Assembly: GCA_031274415.1 (NCBI GenBank)
Contig: JAISQD010000043.1
Coordinates: 1 to 64,000, forward strand
DNA length: 64,000 nucleotides
Reading direction: 5' to 3'
From: Tannerellaceae bacterium
GTDB lineage: Bacteria; Bacteroidota; Bacteroidia; Bacteroidales; Tannerellaceae
Part shown: one piece after another, positions 18,019-25,417 of the stretch
Layout: each line of letters begins with the position of its first letter
Position numbering within the stretch: the stretch's first letter is position 1
The notes under the pieces: model-generated
Database searches by the model: none
Seen by the model: only the letters and a program-made list of their open reading frames with translations
Told to the model about the DNA's origin: nothing
Program-made: the position numbers and the translations under genes

Positions 18019-18072
18019 ACTCTTTTTCTTGTTCTTCCTGCCCTTCTTGTCCTTCTTGTTTTTATCCTTATC

Positions 18073-19053
18073 TTAAACAGACGTCAAGATTTCACCCGAA
18101 TTGGAGACTTCCCATCCGTTTATATAAATGTTACTTGTTCCGTTTGTGAAATCAAATACAATTTCGATCTTGAATATATCTTCTGTATCCAGCGTATAAC
18201 CATCTTTAATCGCTATCGGAACCAGCAGTTCTACCAGGTTCAGCGTCCGGAGTTCCTCGACTTCTCCCGACCCGGCCTTTGAAAGGGGTTTGTTTTTAGT
18301 TATGGTCAATTTTGATCGTGTAATATTTGTTTCCAGTTCACGCAGGATCATGAAATCGGCGACCAGACTTTTGCTCTCGTCAACCTGTGCCTGCGGTATA
18401 TAGTGTAATTGCTTGGTAGCAATGATTGAATTATCAAATCTATAATCTCCATTTCTGGAGGTGATGGTACAAGCGTACCCGCAATCTTCCGGTGTTGCGT
18501 CAGGCTCTAATGCCAACCCTTTGACGGTTACTATAATATTTTTTGTATTTTTTATCAGGTCAATCGTGTCCCGTTGGTTTTTCTGAAGATCAGGTTTGAC
18601 TATCATCCGTTTTGTACCGTGAAACAGGCTGCCGATCCGGTTGTTCACGACATCATCTTCTCCACGTCTGAGCGACAGCATCGCTTCCGCTTTTGTCGTT
18701 TTCCCTTTTACGAAAGAGGTCACTTCATAATCTTCCGACAGGTTGCCCCATGCAACAAAGTCGTATTCGCCCGGCGGTAACGGCAGTGTCATGGTATATC
18801 CTTCATACAGGCTGGCGCCTTTGGATGCAAACTGATCGACAAACAGGCCTTTTGTGTCGAAAACAAACAGATTTACCTGTTTTACGTCGGATTCCAGCTT
18901 GTCTATACGATCCATATTTTTGGTGTAAACAAGCGTTATGCTAACGCCGCACACCGATAAATCGTCTTCAATACACCCCTGTATGGACAACAAGAGGGCT
19001 ACCAGTAGACAAAGAACAATGCTCCGAAACTTTAAGAAAGTATTAGGCTTCAT
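18073..19053 (-). CDS. FimB/Mfa2-family fimbrial anchor lipoprotein
   Basis: Predicted outer-membrane anchor that ends fimbrial polymerisation. The 326-residue protein has lipobox SIQGC, then the Mfa2-type pattern (VNLFVFDTKGLFVDQF, LPPGEYDFVAWGNLSEDYEV) and the late LNLVELLVPIAI segment. The frame could start at a GTG nine bases earlier, but the ATG is preferred because a consensus -7 box lies at 19074-19081, just upstream. It directly follows the major fimbrillin gene, as mfa2 follows mfa1 in Porphyromonas gingivalis. A strong hairpin lies in the gap to the fimbrillin gene. Confidence 0.82.
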   Translation of the reverse strand: MKPNTFLKFRSIVLCLLVALLLSIQGCIEDDLSVCGVSITLVYTKNMDRIDKLESDVKQVNLFVFDTKGLFVDQFASKGASLYEGYTMTLPLPPGEYDFVAWGNLSEDYEVTSFVKGKTTKAEAMLSLRRGEDDVVNNRIGSLFHGTKRMIVKPDLQKNQRDTIDLIKNTKNIIVTVKGLALEPDATPEDCGYACTITSRNGDYRFDNSIIATKQLHYIPQAQVDESKSLVADFMILRELETNITRSKLTITKNKPLSKAGSGEVEELRTLNLVELLVPIAIKDGYTLDTEDIFKIEIVFDFTNGTSNIYINGWEVSNSGEILTSV

Positions 19054-19073
19054 GTGAATCACTATTTTTTTTT

Positions 19074-19081
19074 CAAAAGTA
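19074..19081 (-). promoter_or_regulatory. -7 promoter box for the Mfa2-type gene
   Basis: TACTTTTG on the minus strand matches TAnnTTTG, 20 bp before the ATG, suggesting an internal promoter inside the fimbrial operon. Confidence 0.5.
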
Positions 19082-19098
19082 AATGTATCCGAAGAGAG

Positions 19099-19121
19099 GG
19101 AGAGCCTCTTTCAGGCTCTCC
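19099..19121 (-). terminator. intercistronic hairpin between major fimbrillin and anchor genes
   Basis: GGAGAGCCT and AGGCTCTCC form a 9-bp perfect stem with a 5-nt loop. There is no immediate U-run, so it may be a stabilising or attenuating hairpin rather than a simple terminator. Its position would let the major subunit be made in excess over the anchor. Confidence 0.6.
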
Positions 19122-19144
19122 TCCTCGAAGGAAATAAAATGTAT

Positions 19145-20839
19145 TTATACTTCGCCACCGGCATTTACCGTGGTCCAATCTAAGACATAGATTTTTGCAG
19201 TGACATTCGTTTCTTCGTCATTCGGAGTTTGCGGATCCTTATCCAAATTACTCAATGACGGGCTACCAATTTTGCTGAATCCTGTAATATCAGCCCGATA
19301 CAAATAATTACGTACGATGTATCTCTTCTTGCTAGAACCGGAAACTTCACCTAAGTCAAGACGATAATAACACGCCCCACCATTATATGTTTCAATCAAA
19401 GCAGCATACACACCAGTAGGAGTATAACCACTTGCAACATAGGTATCCGTCTCTTCTTTTTCCATAGCGTAAACAACTTTCTTAATGGAATCATAACTCG
19501 CGAACAAAGCGCCGGCAGTAATACTCCCATTAAAAAATGTTTTGCCATTCACAATAATGTCTGTAAGCCTGTAGAACGTTCCGCCGGTTGATAATAAAGC
19601 AGTAGCAGCATCTTGTGTCACAACCCCGGTAAATTTGTTTACACTCTTATCGTAACTTCCCGGTATCGTGATAATATCCACATTGGGCGTATATTTAGCC
19701 TTAATAGCAGCATAGGTCGTATTCCCTTTTACAGACCTGTTATTTGCATTTTCCGTAATATAGTAAGAATTTGTACCTATACCACCAATATTGAATGCAT
19801 TATTCACCTCAGTGTCAGTTCCCTGATAGTAATAGGGCGCATAACTATCCAGATTCTTCATAAAAGCGTCGTCTTTACCATCAAATACATTGTAATAAGG
19901 CGCTATCGGCTTACCGACTACAGCAGGGTCAAGTTGTTGGAAGAGTCCAACGGCACGATTCAGATTCCTAACGCCCCAAGTGAAATCACTAAGCATTCCA
20001 GACTTATCAATTGTAGCAATAGAATCTTTAGTACCCTTCGACGTAGGAGACTTGCTATAATGCACGTTTACTTTAGCTATCGTTCTCTGAACATAAATGT
20101 CAAACTGGTTCTTTAACGCTCTTGCAGTAGCATCTCCGGTAGCATTCTTTGAGTCGGTCGCACTTATACCCGGCGCAAGTATTCTTACACAGGACGTATC
20201 GGCAAGGCTATTGCTGTATACCATTTTACCCGTACCCACAAATTCATTACCCGATATATTAAGGTGAACACCAACCGGTTTGTCAGCAAGAGTTGGAGCA
20301 GCTTTAAATTCGCCACCAGATACTACACCCAGATCATACAAATTTTTAGCTCCATCTGCTGCCTTAATAAAATCCCCATACGTTACAGGCTGACCTGAAG
20401 CCGGTTTAAGCGCTTTTAATTGGTTATCAAATGTTTTACCATCTGTATTGGCAATAACCAGAATCCTTTTCTTCCCGGAGATCAACAACGAGGTCGCAGA
20501 CGTATTAATGGTACCGCTGGAAACCGTCACAATTGTATCTACTTCGCATGGTGAAGTAGCGTCCATACCGAAAATAATCAAACGGATACTCGTAATATTA
20601 GGAGCATTATTAGCATCTTCTCCCTGATCAGACGTTAAAGTATTTCTTGTAGCAGGGCTGCCTAAAGGTTTTCCGTCTACCAAGAAATTGAATGTTGCAT
20701 AGGTTGGCTCACCGGAGACTTCTACACCATCCGGGCCTACCGGATTGGGGTTCACTACTTCTTCATTGGAACATCCAACGAAGCCACTTGCCACAATAGT
20801 AGCACACATGAAAAATTTAAACATTTTCTTCATTTTCAT
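19145..20839 (-). CDS. major fimbrial subunit, FimA/Mfa1-type fimbrillin
   Basis: Structural subunit of a type V (FimA/Mfa) fimbria. The 564-residue precursor has lipobox GFVGC (Cys23), an N-terminal half with the fimbrillin pattern (TYATFNFLVDG, NITSIRLIIFGMD, KRILVIANTDGK) and a C-terminal half ending NVTAKIYVLDWTTVN. In this class the lipoprotein precursor is matured on the surface by cleavage after an arginine near residue 46-49; here the arginine of PATR at 65 is a candidate. The region is visibly more A+T-rich than the flanking housekeeping genes. It is the third gene of the locus, 120 bp downstream of the DUF3868 gene. An ATG two codons later is possible. Confidence 0.85.
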   Translation of the reverse strand: MKMKKMFKFFMCATIVASGFVGCSNEEVVNPNPVGPDGVEVSGEPTYATFNFLVDGKPLGSPATRNTLTSDQGEDANNAPNITSIRLIIFGMDATSPCEVDTIVTVSSGTINTSATSLLISGKKRILVIANTDGKTFDNQLKALKPASGQPVTYGDFIKAADGAKNLYDLGVVSGGEFKAAPTLADKPVGVHLNISGNEFVGTGKMVYSNSLADTSCVRILAPGISATDSKNATGDATARALKNQFDIYVQRTIAKVNVHYSKSPTSKGTKDSIATIDKSGMLSDFTWGVRNLNRAVGLFQQLDPAVVGKPIAPYYNVFDGKDDAFMKNLDSYAPYYYQGTDTEVNNAFNIGGIGTNSYYITENANNRSVKGNTTYAAIKAKYTPNVDIITIPGSYDKSVNKFTGVVTQDAATALLSTGGTFYRLTDIIVNGKTFFNGSITAGALFASYDSIKKVVYAMEKEETDTYVASGYTPTGVYAALIETYNGGACYYRLDLGEVSGSSKKRYIVRNYLYRADITGFSKIGSPSLSNLDKDPQTPNDEETNVTAKIYVLDWTTVNAGGEV

Positions 20840-20959
20840 TTGAATTTAGTAAGTAAAACAATTTAGTAATAATTTAATTTTCTTTTAATCTTGTCTCTTT
20901 AATTTCTGTTTCGTTTGTTTATCTGTTTGTCTGTTAGTTAGTGACTATAAAAACACCGA

Positions 20960-22459
20960 TTAATTAGTTAACCGTTTGTCGGCATCTTCTTTTCTCTTCA
21001 ATTCTTCCAAATTTCTCTGCGCGGCATCTAAATTTCCTTCGGCTGCCCGTTGGAAGAGGTTTTTTGCCCTCGCATTGTTTCCCCGGATCATATTCAGAAC
21101 GCCCAAGTTGTTGAAATATTCAGGCGTATTCTTTTTTGCTTTTTCCAGATACTGTTCTGCACGTGCTTCGTCCGACGACAACAGGGCGGATGCCGCTGCA
21201 TTGAGGTTCGCGATCGGATCGTCAGGAAATACTCTCGCCGCCGTTTCAAACACATTCATAAACTCTTTGCTACCTTCGGGGTAGGTGTTCGCTACCAGAA
21301 ACATTTCGTTCAGGCTCAACTGCTGCGGATGTGTTTTGATGATCCGCTTAGCCTCATCCACATTGAATCCCCTTGCGTTGTAGTCAATACGGGCTACTAC
21401 GCGGCGAAGCTGCGGATAAAGTTCGTTCAACAACCGGCGGTATATATACCCTCCGCCTAAGGATTGCAAACGTTGTTTCCTGTCGTACGGGCTTCCGTAA
21501 CGTATGATGGATATGATTTCATTCTTTTGTTCGATAGGAGAATTCTGTACTAAACGGGCTAATCCTTCCCAGTCTTCCCCTCCGTGTCCTACACGCAACA
21601 ACTGCGGAGCAATACCGCTACGCATGGAGAGGTAGTGTCTTAACGCTTCCGCCCTGCCCCTGGACAACCGGTCGTTAAATGCCACATCACCTTCCGGTGA
21701 GGCATATCCGGCAATCTGTACGCCTGTCACCTGCAGATTGGCATCGCCTCTAATTTCGGAGATAATGCCTTCTATCTTTGCCAGTTCGCGTGGGTTGTTC
21801 CCGTAAGCGGTAATGATTTCGGCCCGGCCTACGGGGAAATCAAGGAATACGTCGTTTGATTCGCTACGCGACTTTACCGCTTCCACTTCAGGACGGATAT
21901 AAGCCACGTTGGCCAATGCCTTATATGCCTTAGCGTCTTCCATGACGATACGGTTGGCAACCTTTTCGCTCTCTAATTGCTGTGAGTGCCCGCTGCATGC
22001 ACAAAGGTCTGTGATCACTTCGAGGTGTGCATCACGCATCCAGCTTTCGTATCCGGTGTTTTGCCGGTATCTGAATACTTTTCGCGTCTCCCTGTTCAGT
22101 TCCATCACGGCGTAATGGTTTTTTGTCACCTCTTTTTCCCAACGGTTCAATGCCACTTCACGAAGAAACGCCTTATGACGTTGTTTGCCGTTGATAACGA
22201 TGTTGGGCAATCGAAGCTCTTTTCCTCCCTGCCCGATCAAAACGGGTGTCAGGACAAGGTAACGGTCTGTACTGATTTTCAGACTGCTCAGGTTAAAGTC
22301 CATCACTAAATGTACCGAATCGTCTTTTTGTTTGAGACGTTGTATCTTGACAGGTATCTGCTCTTCGAATATGGTTTGCGCATCTATAGCGGATGTTGTA
22401 AAAATCAACAACATAACAGCTATACCTATATTATATGTAACTTGTTTCATCTGCTTCAT
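20960..22459 (-). CDS. DUF3868 protein with OmpA-like domain and TPR-like tail
   Basis: A 499-residue exported protein. A signal peptide (about 1-28, ending IDAQ) is followed by the DUF3868 region (about 30-150), an OmpA-like peptidoglycan-associated segment around 220-330 (VQIAGYASPEGDVAFNDRLSRGRAEALRHYL), and a C-terminal helical repeat region (FPDDPIANLNAAASALLSSDEARAE). This family is typically encoded at the head of FimA/Mfa loci in Bacteroidales and may anchor the machinery to the cell wall; its precise role is not known to me. It is 1 bp downstream of the DUF3575 gene and so is co-expressed with it. Confidence 0.85.
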   Translation of the reverse strand: MKQMKQVTYNIGIAVMLLIFTTSAIDAQTIFEEQIPVKIQRLKQKDDSVHLVMDFNLSSLKISTDRYLVLTPVLIGQGGKELRLPNIVINGKQRHKAFLREVALNRWEKEVTKNHYAVMELNRETRKVFRYRQNTGYESWMRDAHLEVITDLCACSGHSQQLESEKVANRIVMEDAKAYKALANVAYIRPEVEAVKSRSESNDVFLDFPVGRAEIITAYGNNPRELAKIEGIISEIRGDANLQVTGVQIAGYASPEGDVAFNDRLSRGRAEALRHYLSMRSGIAPQLLRVGHGGEDWEGLARLVQNSPIEQKNEIISIIRYGSPYDRKQRLQSLGGGYIYRRLLNELYPQLRRVVARIDYNARGFNVDEAKRIIKTHPQQLSLNEMFLVANTYPEGSKEFMNVFETAARVFPDDPIANLNAAASALLSSDEARAEQYLEKAKKNTPEYFNNLGVLNMIRGNNARAKNLFQRAAEGNLDAAQRNLEELKRKEDADKRLTN

Positions 22460-22460
22460 C

Positions 22461-23015
22461 TTATTTGATTATATAAATCAGACTGACACCTGCCTTTGTC
22501 GGGCCAAAGTAATGCTTTTCGGCATCTTTTATCTTCGGCTCGCATACGCCGCACGGATATTTTCCATAATCGAGGAAAACATACCCAAGTCCAACTGTCG
22601 CTTCGAGACTCCAACGTTTACCCAATATCCATTGATACCCGTAAGAGAGACCGCCACCATATGCATACCCTTCATAACGGAAATTCTCAAACCCCGTCCG
22701 CTTGATTCCAGCTACATTATAGCCAGCCACATGGGAATGAAGTCCAAAGAAATGTCCGTTAAATTTTTCACATAGCCAAAAACGTAGTTCCGGTTGAATC
22801 AGCCAATGTTTTATTTTCCTGTTACTCGGAAAACTCCAGGGATTGTAGTTCACCGGCAGTTCCAAAGACCACTTTTTCCCTAAACCGGCTTCTAATCCCA
22901 AGTTCATTGTACTGGTCACATCATATAATAAGTTTGTCTTTACCCCGATCGTCTGTGCGGATATAAACGGCAAACACGCTATATATGTGATTAATATTAA
23001 AATGATTCGCCTCAT
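22461..23015 (-). CDS. DUF3575 outer-membrane protein, first gene of the fim locus
   Basis: A 184-residue protein with a signal peptide (about 1-20, ending SAQ) and a small beta-barrel pattern of alternating aromatic and polar residues (WSLELPVNYNPW, PELRFWLCEKFNGHFFGLH, YAYGGGLSYGYQW), characteristic of DUF3575. It contains two cysteines near the C-terminus (CGVCEPK). It is the promoter-proximal gene of the fimbrial operon and is always paired with DUF3868 in similar loci. Function is unknown; a surface assembly platform is an inference. Confidence 0.85.
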   Translation of the reverse strand: MRRIILILITYIACLPFISAQTIGVKTNLLYDVTSTMNLGLEAGLGKKWSLELPVNYNPWSFPSNRKIKHWLIQPELRFWLCEKFNGHFFGLHSHVAGYNVAGIKRTGFENFRYEGYAYGGGLSYGYQWILGKRWSLEATVGLGYVFLDYGKYPCGVCEPKIKDAEKHYFGPTKAGVSLIYIIK

Positions 23016-23284
23016 TAATCTTTCTTTGTTATCAAATTTCAGAATTTTATATTTGTTCTAAATAATTACCAAAAACAAGTACCCTTGTTTAAACTCTCCT
23101 CATCACCTTCTATTTATAAGGTAGGCTTTCTTTCCTACAAACAAAAGTTGTACATTACTGCTTTTTATAACTTTCTCTTTCTCTGATACAAAATTATATC
23201 TTTTTTTATCAACAGCTGTATCCATAATTACTAAAAATGTTTACAATTCCACCCAAATACCTCTTGTTCCGCAAATTAAACCTT
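23016..23284. promoter_or_regulatory. leader and promoter region of the fimbrial operon
   Basis: A 269-bp A+T-rich gap. On the minus strand TAATTTTG at 23189-23196 matches the -7 consensus and would give a leader of about 165 nt. Within that leader AAACAAG (23073-23079) and CTTGTTT (23084-23090) form a 7-bp hairpin with a TACC loop (plus-strand reading). I see no inverted repeats flanking the promoter that would suggest phase inversion. Confidence 0.55.
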
Positions 23285-24136
23285 TTATTCTTGCAATTGT
23301 TTCATTAATTCGGTAGGTGTACACCCAAATTGTTGTTTACAGAAACGCGTAAAGTGTGTGGCAGAATTAAAATTGTATTTTCTCATGATGTCACTAAAGA
23401 TACAGTTAGGTTCTGCCAAACTATGCCGAACATGCTTCGCTTTTTGTTTCAGTATCCATTGATGGGGAGATATACCAAACTCTTCTTTAAATTTGTTATC
23501 AAAATTGGTTCTTCCCATTCCGGAAAGGCTTGCCAGTTCGTCTACCCTATGTACTTTAAGGTAGTTTTCCATAATCAGACTTCTGAAATCAAATGATTTC
23601 CCAACAATCGGATAAAAGAAATTGGCCAGCTCTTCCTTCTCATAATATGCACGGAGCAAAAGAAATAATTCCTGATGTTTCAAATCATGCAAATGTGTGC
23701 AATCAATACCGTCGGTCAAACACTTTTTTAACAGGTCGAGAAAATCAGTCAACGGATCCCTGAGTGAAAGCGGTGTAAACTTATATTGAATCTTAGGGTA
23801 CAATTTCCAATACGACTGGAATGCCTGTTTTTCGCAAACGGTCTTCAGTGCGCTGAAAGAAAACAGCAACACCTTGCAAGGCGTCAGGGTCTTTAAATGA
23901 GACTCGGCCGTCTTGGATATCAAAATAAACTGATTCCGCTTCAGGATGTTATTTCTAAATTCATTGCAGTTGATAGAGATATCTCCATCCAAAAGGAAAA
24001 TAATATAGTGAAACTCTTTATTCCTTAGGTATAAACTTTCATTTTCCATTATTTCAGCATACTTAAAACCTGCTTGCGAATCCGATTTGTTGTTCACGCA
24101 TGATAAATGTTCTTCCGTATAAAGTAATGTTGTCAT
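23285..24136 (-). CDS. AraC-type transcriptional regulator, fim-proximal copy 1
   Basis: A 283-residue regulator. The N-terminal ~170 residues form a cupin-like sensor (FHYIIFLLDGDISINCNEF), and the C-terminal ~100 residues an AraC/XylS double helix-turn-helix (RVDELASLSGMGRTNFDNKF, FSDIMRKYNFNSATHFTRFCKQQFG). The frame also has a TTG two codons earlier; the ATG is preferred. It lies just upstream of the fimbrial operon in the same direction, making it the likely local regulator. It is a close paralogue of the next gene upstream and related to the gene at 55718-56572. Confidence 0.88.
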   Translation of the reverse strand: MTTLLYTEEHLSCVNNKSDSQAGFKYAEIMENESLYLRNKEFHYIIFLLDGDISINCNEFRNNILKRNQFILISKTAESHLKTLTPCKVLLFSFSALKTVCEKQAFQSYWKLYPKIQYKFTPLSLRDPLTDFLDLLKKCLTDGIDCTHLHDLKHQELFLLLRAYYEKEELANFFYPIVGKSFDFRSLIMENYLKVHRVDELASLSGMGRTNFDNKFKEEFGISPHQWILKQKAKHVRHSLAEPNCIFSDIMRKYNFNSATHFTRFCKQQFGCTPTELMKQLQE

Positions 24137-24244
24137 ATACAATTAGTTTTTTAGTTATAGTTACTTCTCTTTTTGCACATCGGTTAAATGTAATAATGTC
24201 ACCAAAAACATGTTTTTTGTTCGTTTTTTATACATTTAAGTTTC

Positions 24245-24270
24245 AAAAACACTGCAAAGTTAGTGTTTTT
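24245..24270 (-). promoter_or_regulatory. inverted repeat enclosing the -7 box of AraC copy 1
   Basis: AAAAACACT (24245-24253) and AGTGTTTTT (24262-24270) form a 9-bp perfect inverted repeat; the loop holds most of TAACTTTG (minus strand, 24255-24262), a -7 match for AraC copy 1. The same hairpin ends in a U-run on the minus strand and could stop transcripts from AraC copy 2. It may therefore act as an operator, a terminator, or both. Confidence 0.5.
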
Positions 24271-24333
24271 GTCGACATTATCATTTTTAAAAGTGTTAAT
24301 AATCTTTACAAATATGCCAAAAATTGCAATATC

Positions 24334-25191
24334 CTATTTTTGAGGGTTCAGTTTTTTCATTAATTCTGACGGCGTACAGCCAAATTGTTGCTTGCAAAAA
24401 CGATTTAAATGTGTCGGAGAATTAAAATTGTACTTCCGCATGATATCGCTCAACGTATTTCCGGGCTCCGACATGCTAAATCGCACATGTTTGGCTTTTT
24501 GTTTCAGAATCCATTGAAGCGGAGGGCTGTCGAACTCGTTTTTAAACTTGATATCGAAGTTCGTCCGGCTCATACCGATCTTCCTTGCCAATTCGTCCAC
24601 GCTATTTACGCTCAGGTAATGTTGCATCACCTGATCTTTGAAATCAAGCGATTTACCCAGCAACGGATAGAACAGATTGGCCAGCTCTTCCTTGCTGTAA
24701 AACCGGCGCAAGACCAAGAAAAGTTCCTGCAGCTTTATTTCATTCATAAGGGCGCAGTTCAATCCGTTCCGGAGATAGCGGAGAAGCAGGTACAGGAAAT
24801 CGTTTAACGCATACCGTATGGCGAGCGGGGCAAACTGATATTCCGTACGGGAAGCGATTGTCCAATAAACCTGAAAAGCCAGCTTGTCGCATATGTTTTT
24901 GAAAGAATTGAACGTGAAAAGGACCACCTCGCAGGGTACCAGCGTTTTTACGGATAAATCGGCCTGCTTGGGGATCAGGAAAAACTCCCCCGTCTTGACC
25001 GGAATATTGTCAAACTCGTTGTAACTGACGATCGCCTCCCCTTCAAGCATGAATATCAGGTGATTAAACTCCTTATTCTCATTCTTGAATGTCTCATTGC
25101 CTTCTATCGTCTGGTATTTAAAACTGATTCTCAAATCAGACATGTGATGCTCACATGGCGTATGCTTGCTTATATCGAGTAAATTTTTCAT
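24334..25191 (-). CDS. AraC-type transcriptional regulator, fim-proximal copy 2
   Basis: A 285-residue regulator with the same layout as copy 1: cupin-like sensor (FNHLIFMLEGEAIVSYNEFDN) and C-terminal helix-turn-helix pair (VDELARKIGMSRTNFDIKF, LSDIMRKYNFNSPTHLNRFCKQQFG). The frame extends to a TTG 78 bases further upstream, but a -7 promoter box at 25267-25274 overlaps that region, so translation must begin at the later ATG. Long stretches are identical to copy 1 (QWILKQKAKHVR, IMRKYNFNS, FCKQQFGCTP), showing tandem duplication. It probably helps control the fimbrial locus. Confidence 0.88.
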   Translation of the reverse strand: MKNLLDISKHTPCEHHMSDLRISFKYQTIEGNETFKNENKEFNHLIFMLEGEAIVSYNEFDNIPVKTGEFFLIPKQADLSVKTLVPCEVVLFTFNSFKNICDKLAFQVYWTIASRTEYQFAPLAIRYALNDFLYLLLRYLRNGLNCALMNEIKLQELFLVLRRFYSKEELANLFYPLLGKSLDFKDQVMQHYLSVNSVDELARKIGMSRTNFDIKFKNEFDSPPLQWILKQKAKHVRFSMSEPGNTLSDIMRKYNFNSPTHLNRFCKQQFGCTPSELMKKLNPQK

Positions 25192-25266
25192 AATATCCCA
25201 TTTTGTCTGGTTATAAATATAATAGAGTTTTTTAAACCGTTCTGGCGTTAATAATTTACTTATTGA

Positions 25267-25274
25267 CAAAGTTA
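25267..25274 (-). promoter_or_regulatory. -7 promoter box for AraC copy 2
   Basis: TAACTTTG on the minus strand matches TAnnTTTG; it fixes the downstream ATG as the start of AraC copy 2. Confidence 0.6.
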
Positions 25275-25382
25275 GAAAAAAAACGGCATAAACAAGACAT
25301 ACTACGTGTAAAAAAAGTCAATAGACGTTTTATAATTTAAAACAAGTTCGCTCAATGGAGCGGTTGTTTTTACAAAAGGTCG

Positions 25383-25390
25383 TATATTTG
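25383..25390 (+). promoter_or_regulatory. -7 promoter box for the pseudoprotease-TPR gene
   Basis: TATATTTG matches TAnnTTTG, with a TTG about 19 bp upstream as a -33 candidate. It lies inside the extended reading frame, so it decides the start at 25418. Confidence 0.65.
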
Positions 25391-25417
25391 TCACGGGTCA
25401 AACTAACAAAAAATGAG

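Noticed and set aside
23016..23284. Invertible (phase-variable) promoter ahead of the fimbrial operon
   Set aside because: I searched for inverted repeats on both sides of the -7 box and found only a 7-bp hairpin in the leader, not flanking repeats of the size used by Bacteroides invertases; no recombinase gene is adjacent.
25355..25417. Upstream ATG of the pseudoprotease-TPR gene
   Set aside because: The -7 promoter box lies inside this segment, and the later ATG opens a good signal peptide.
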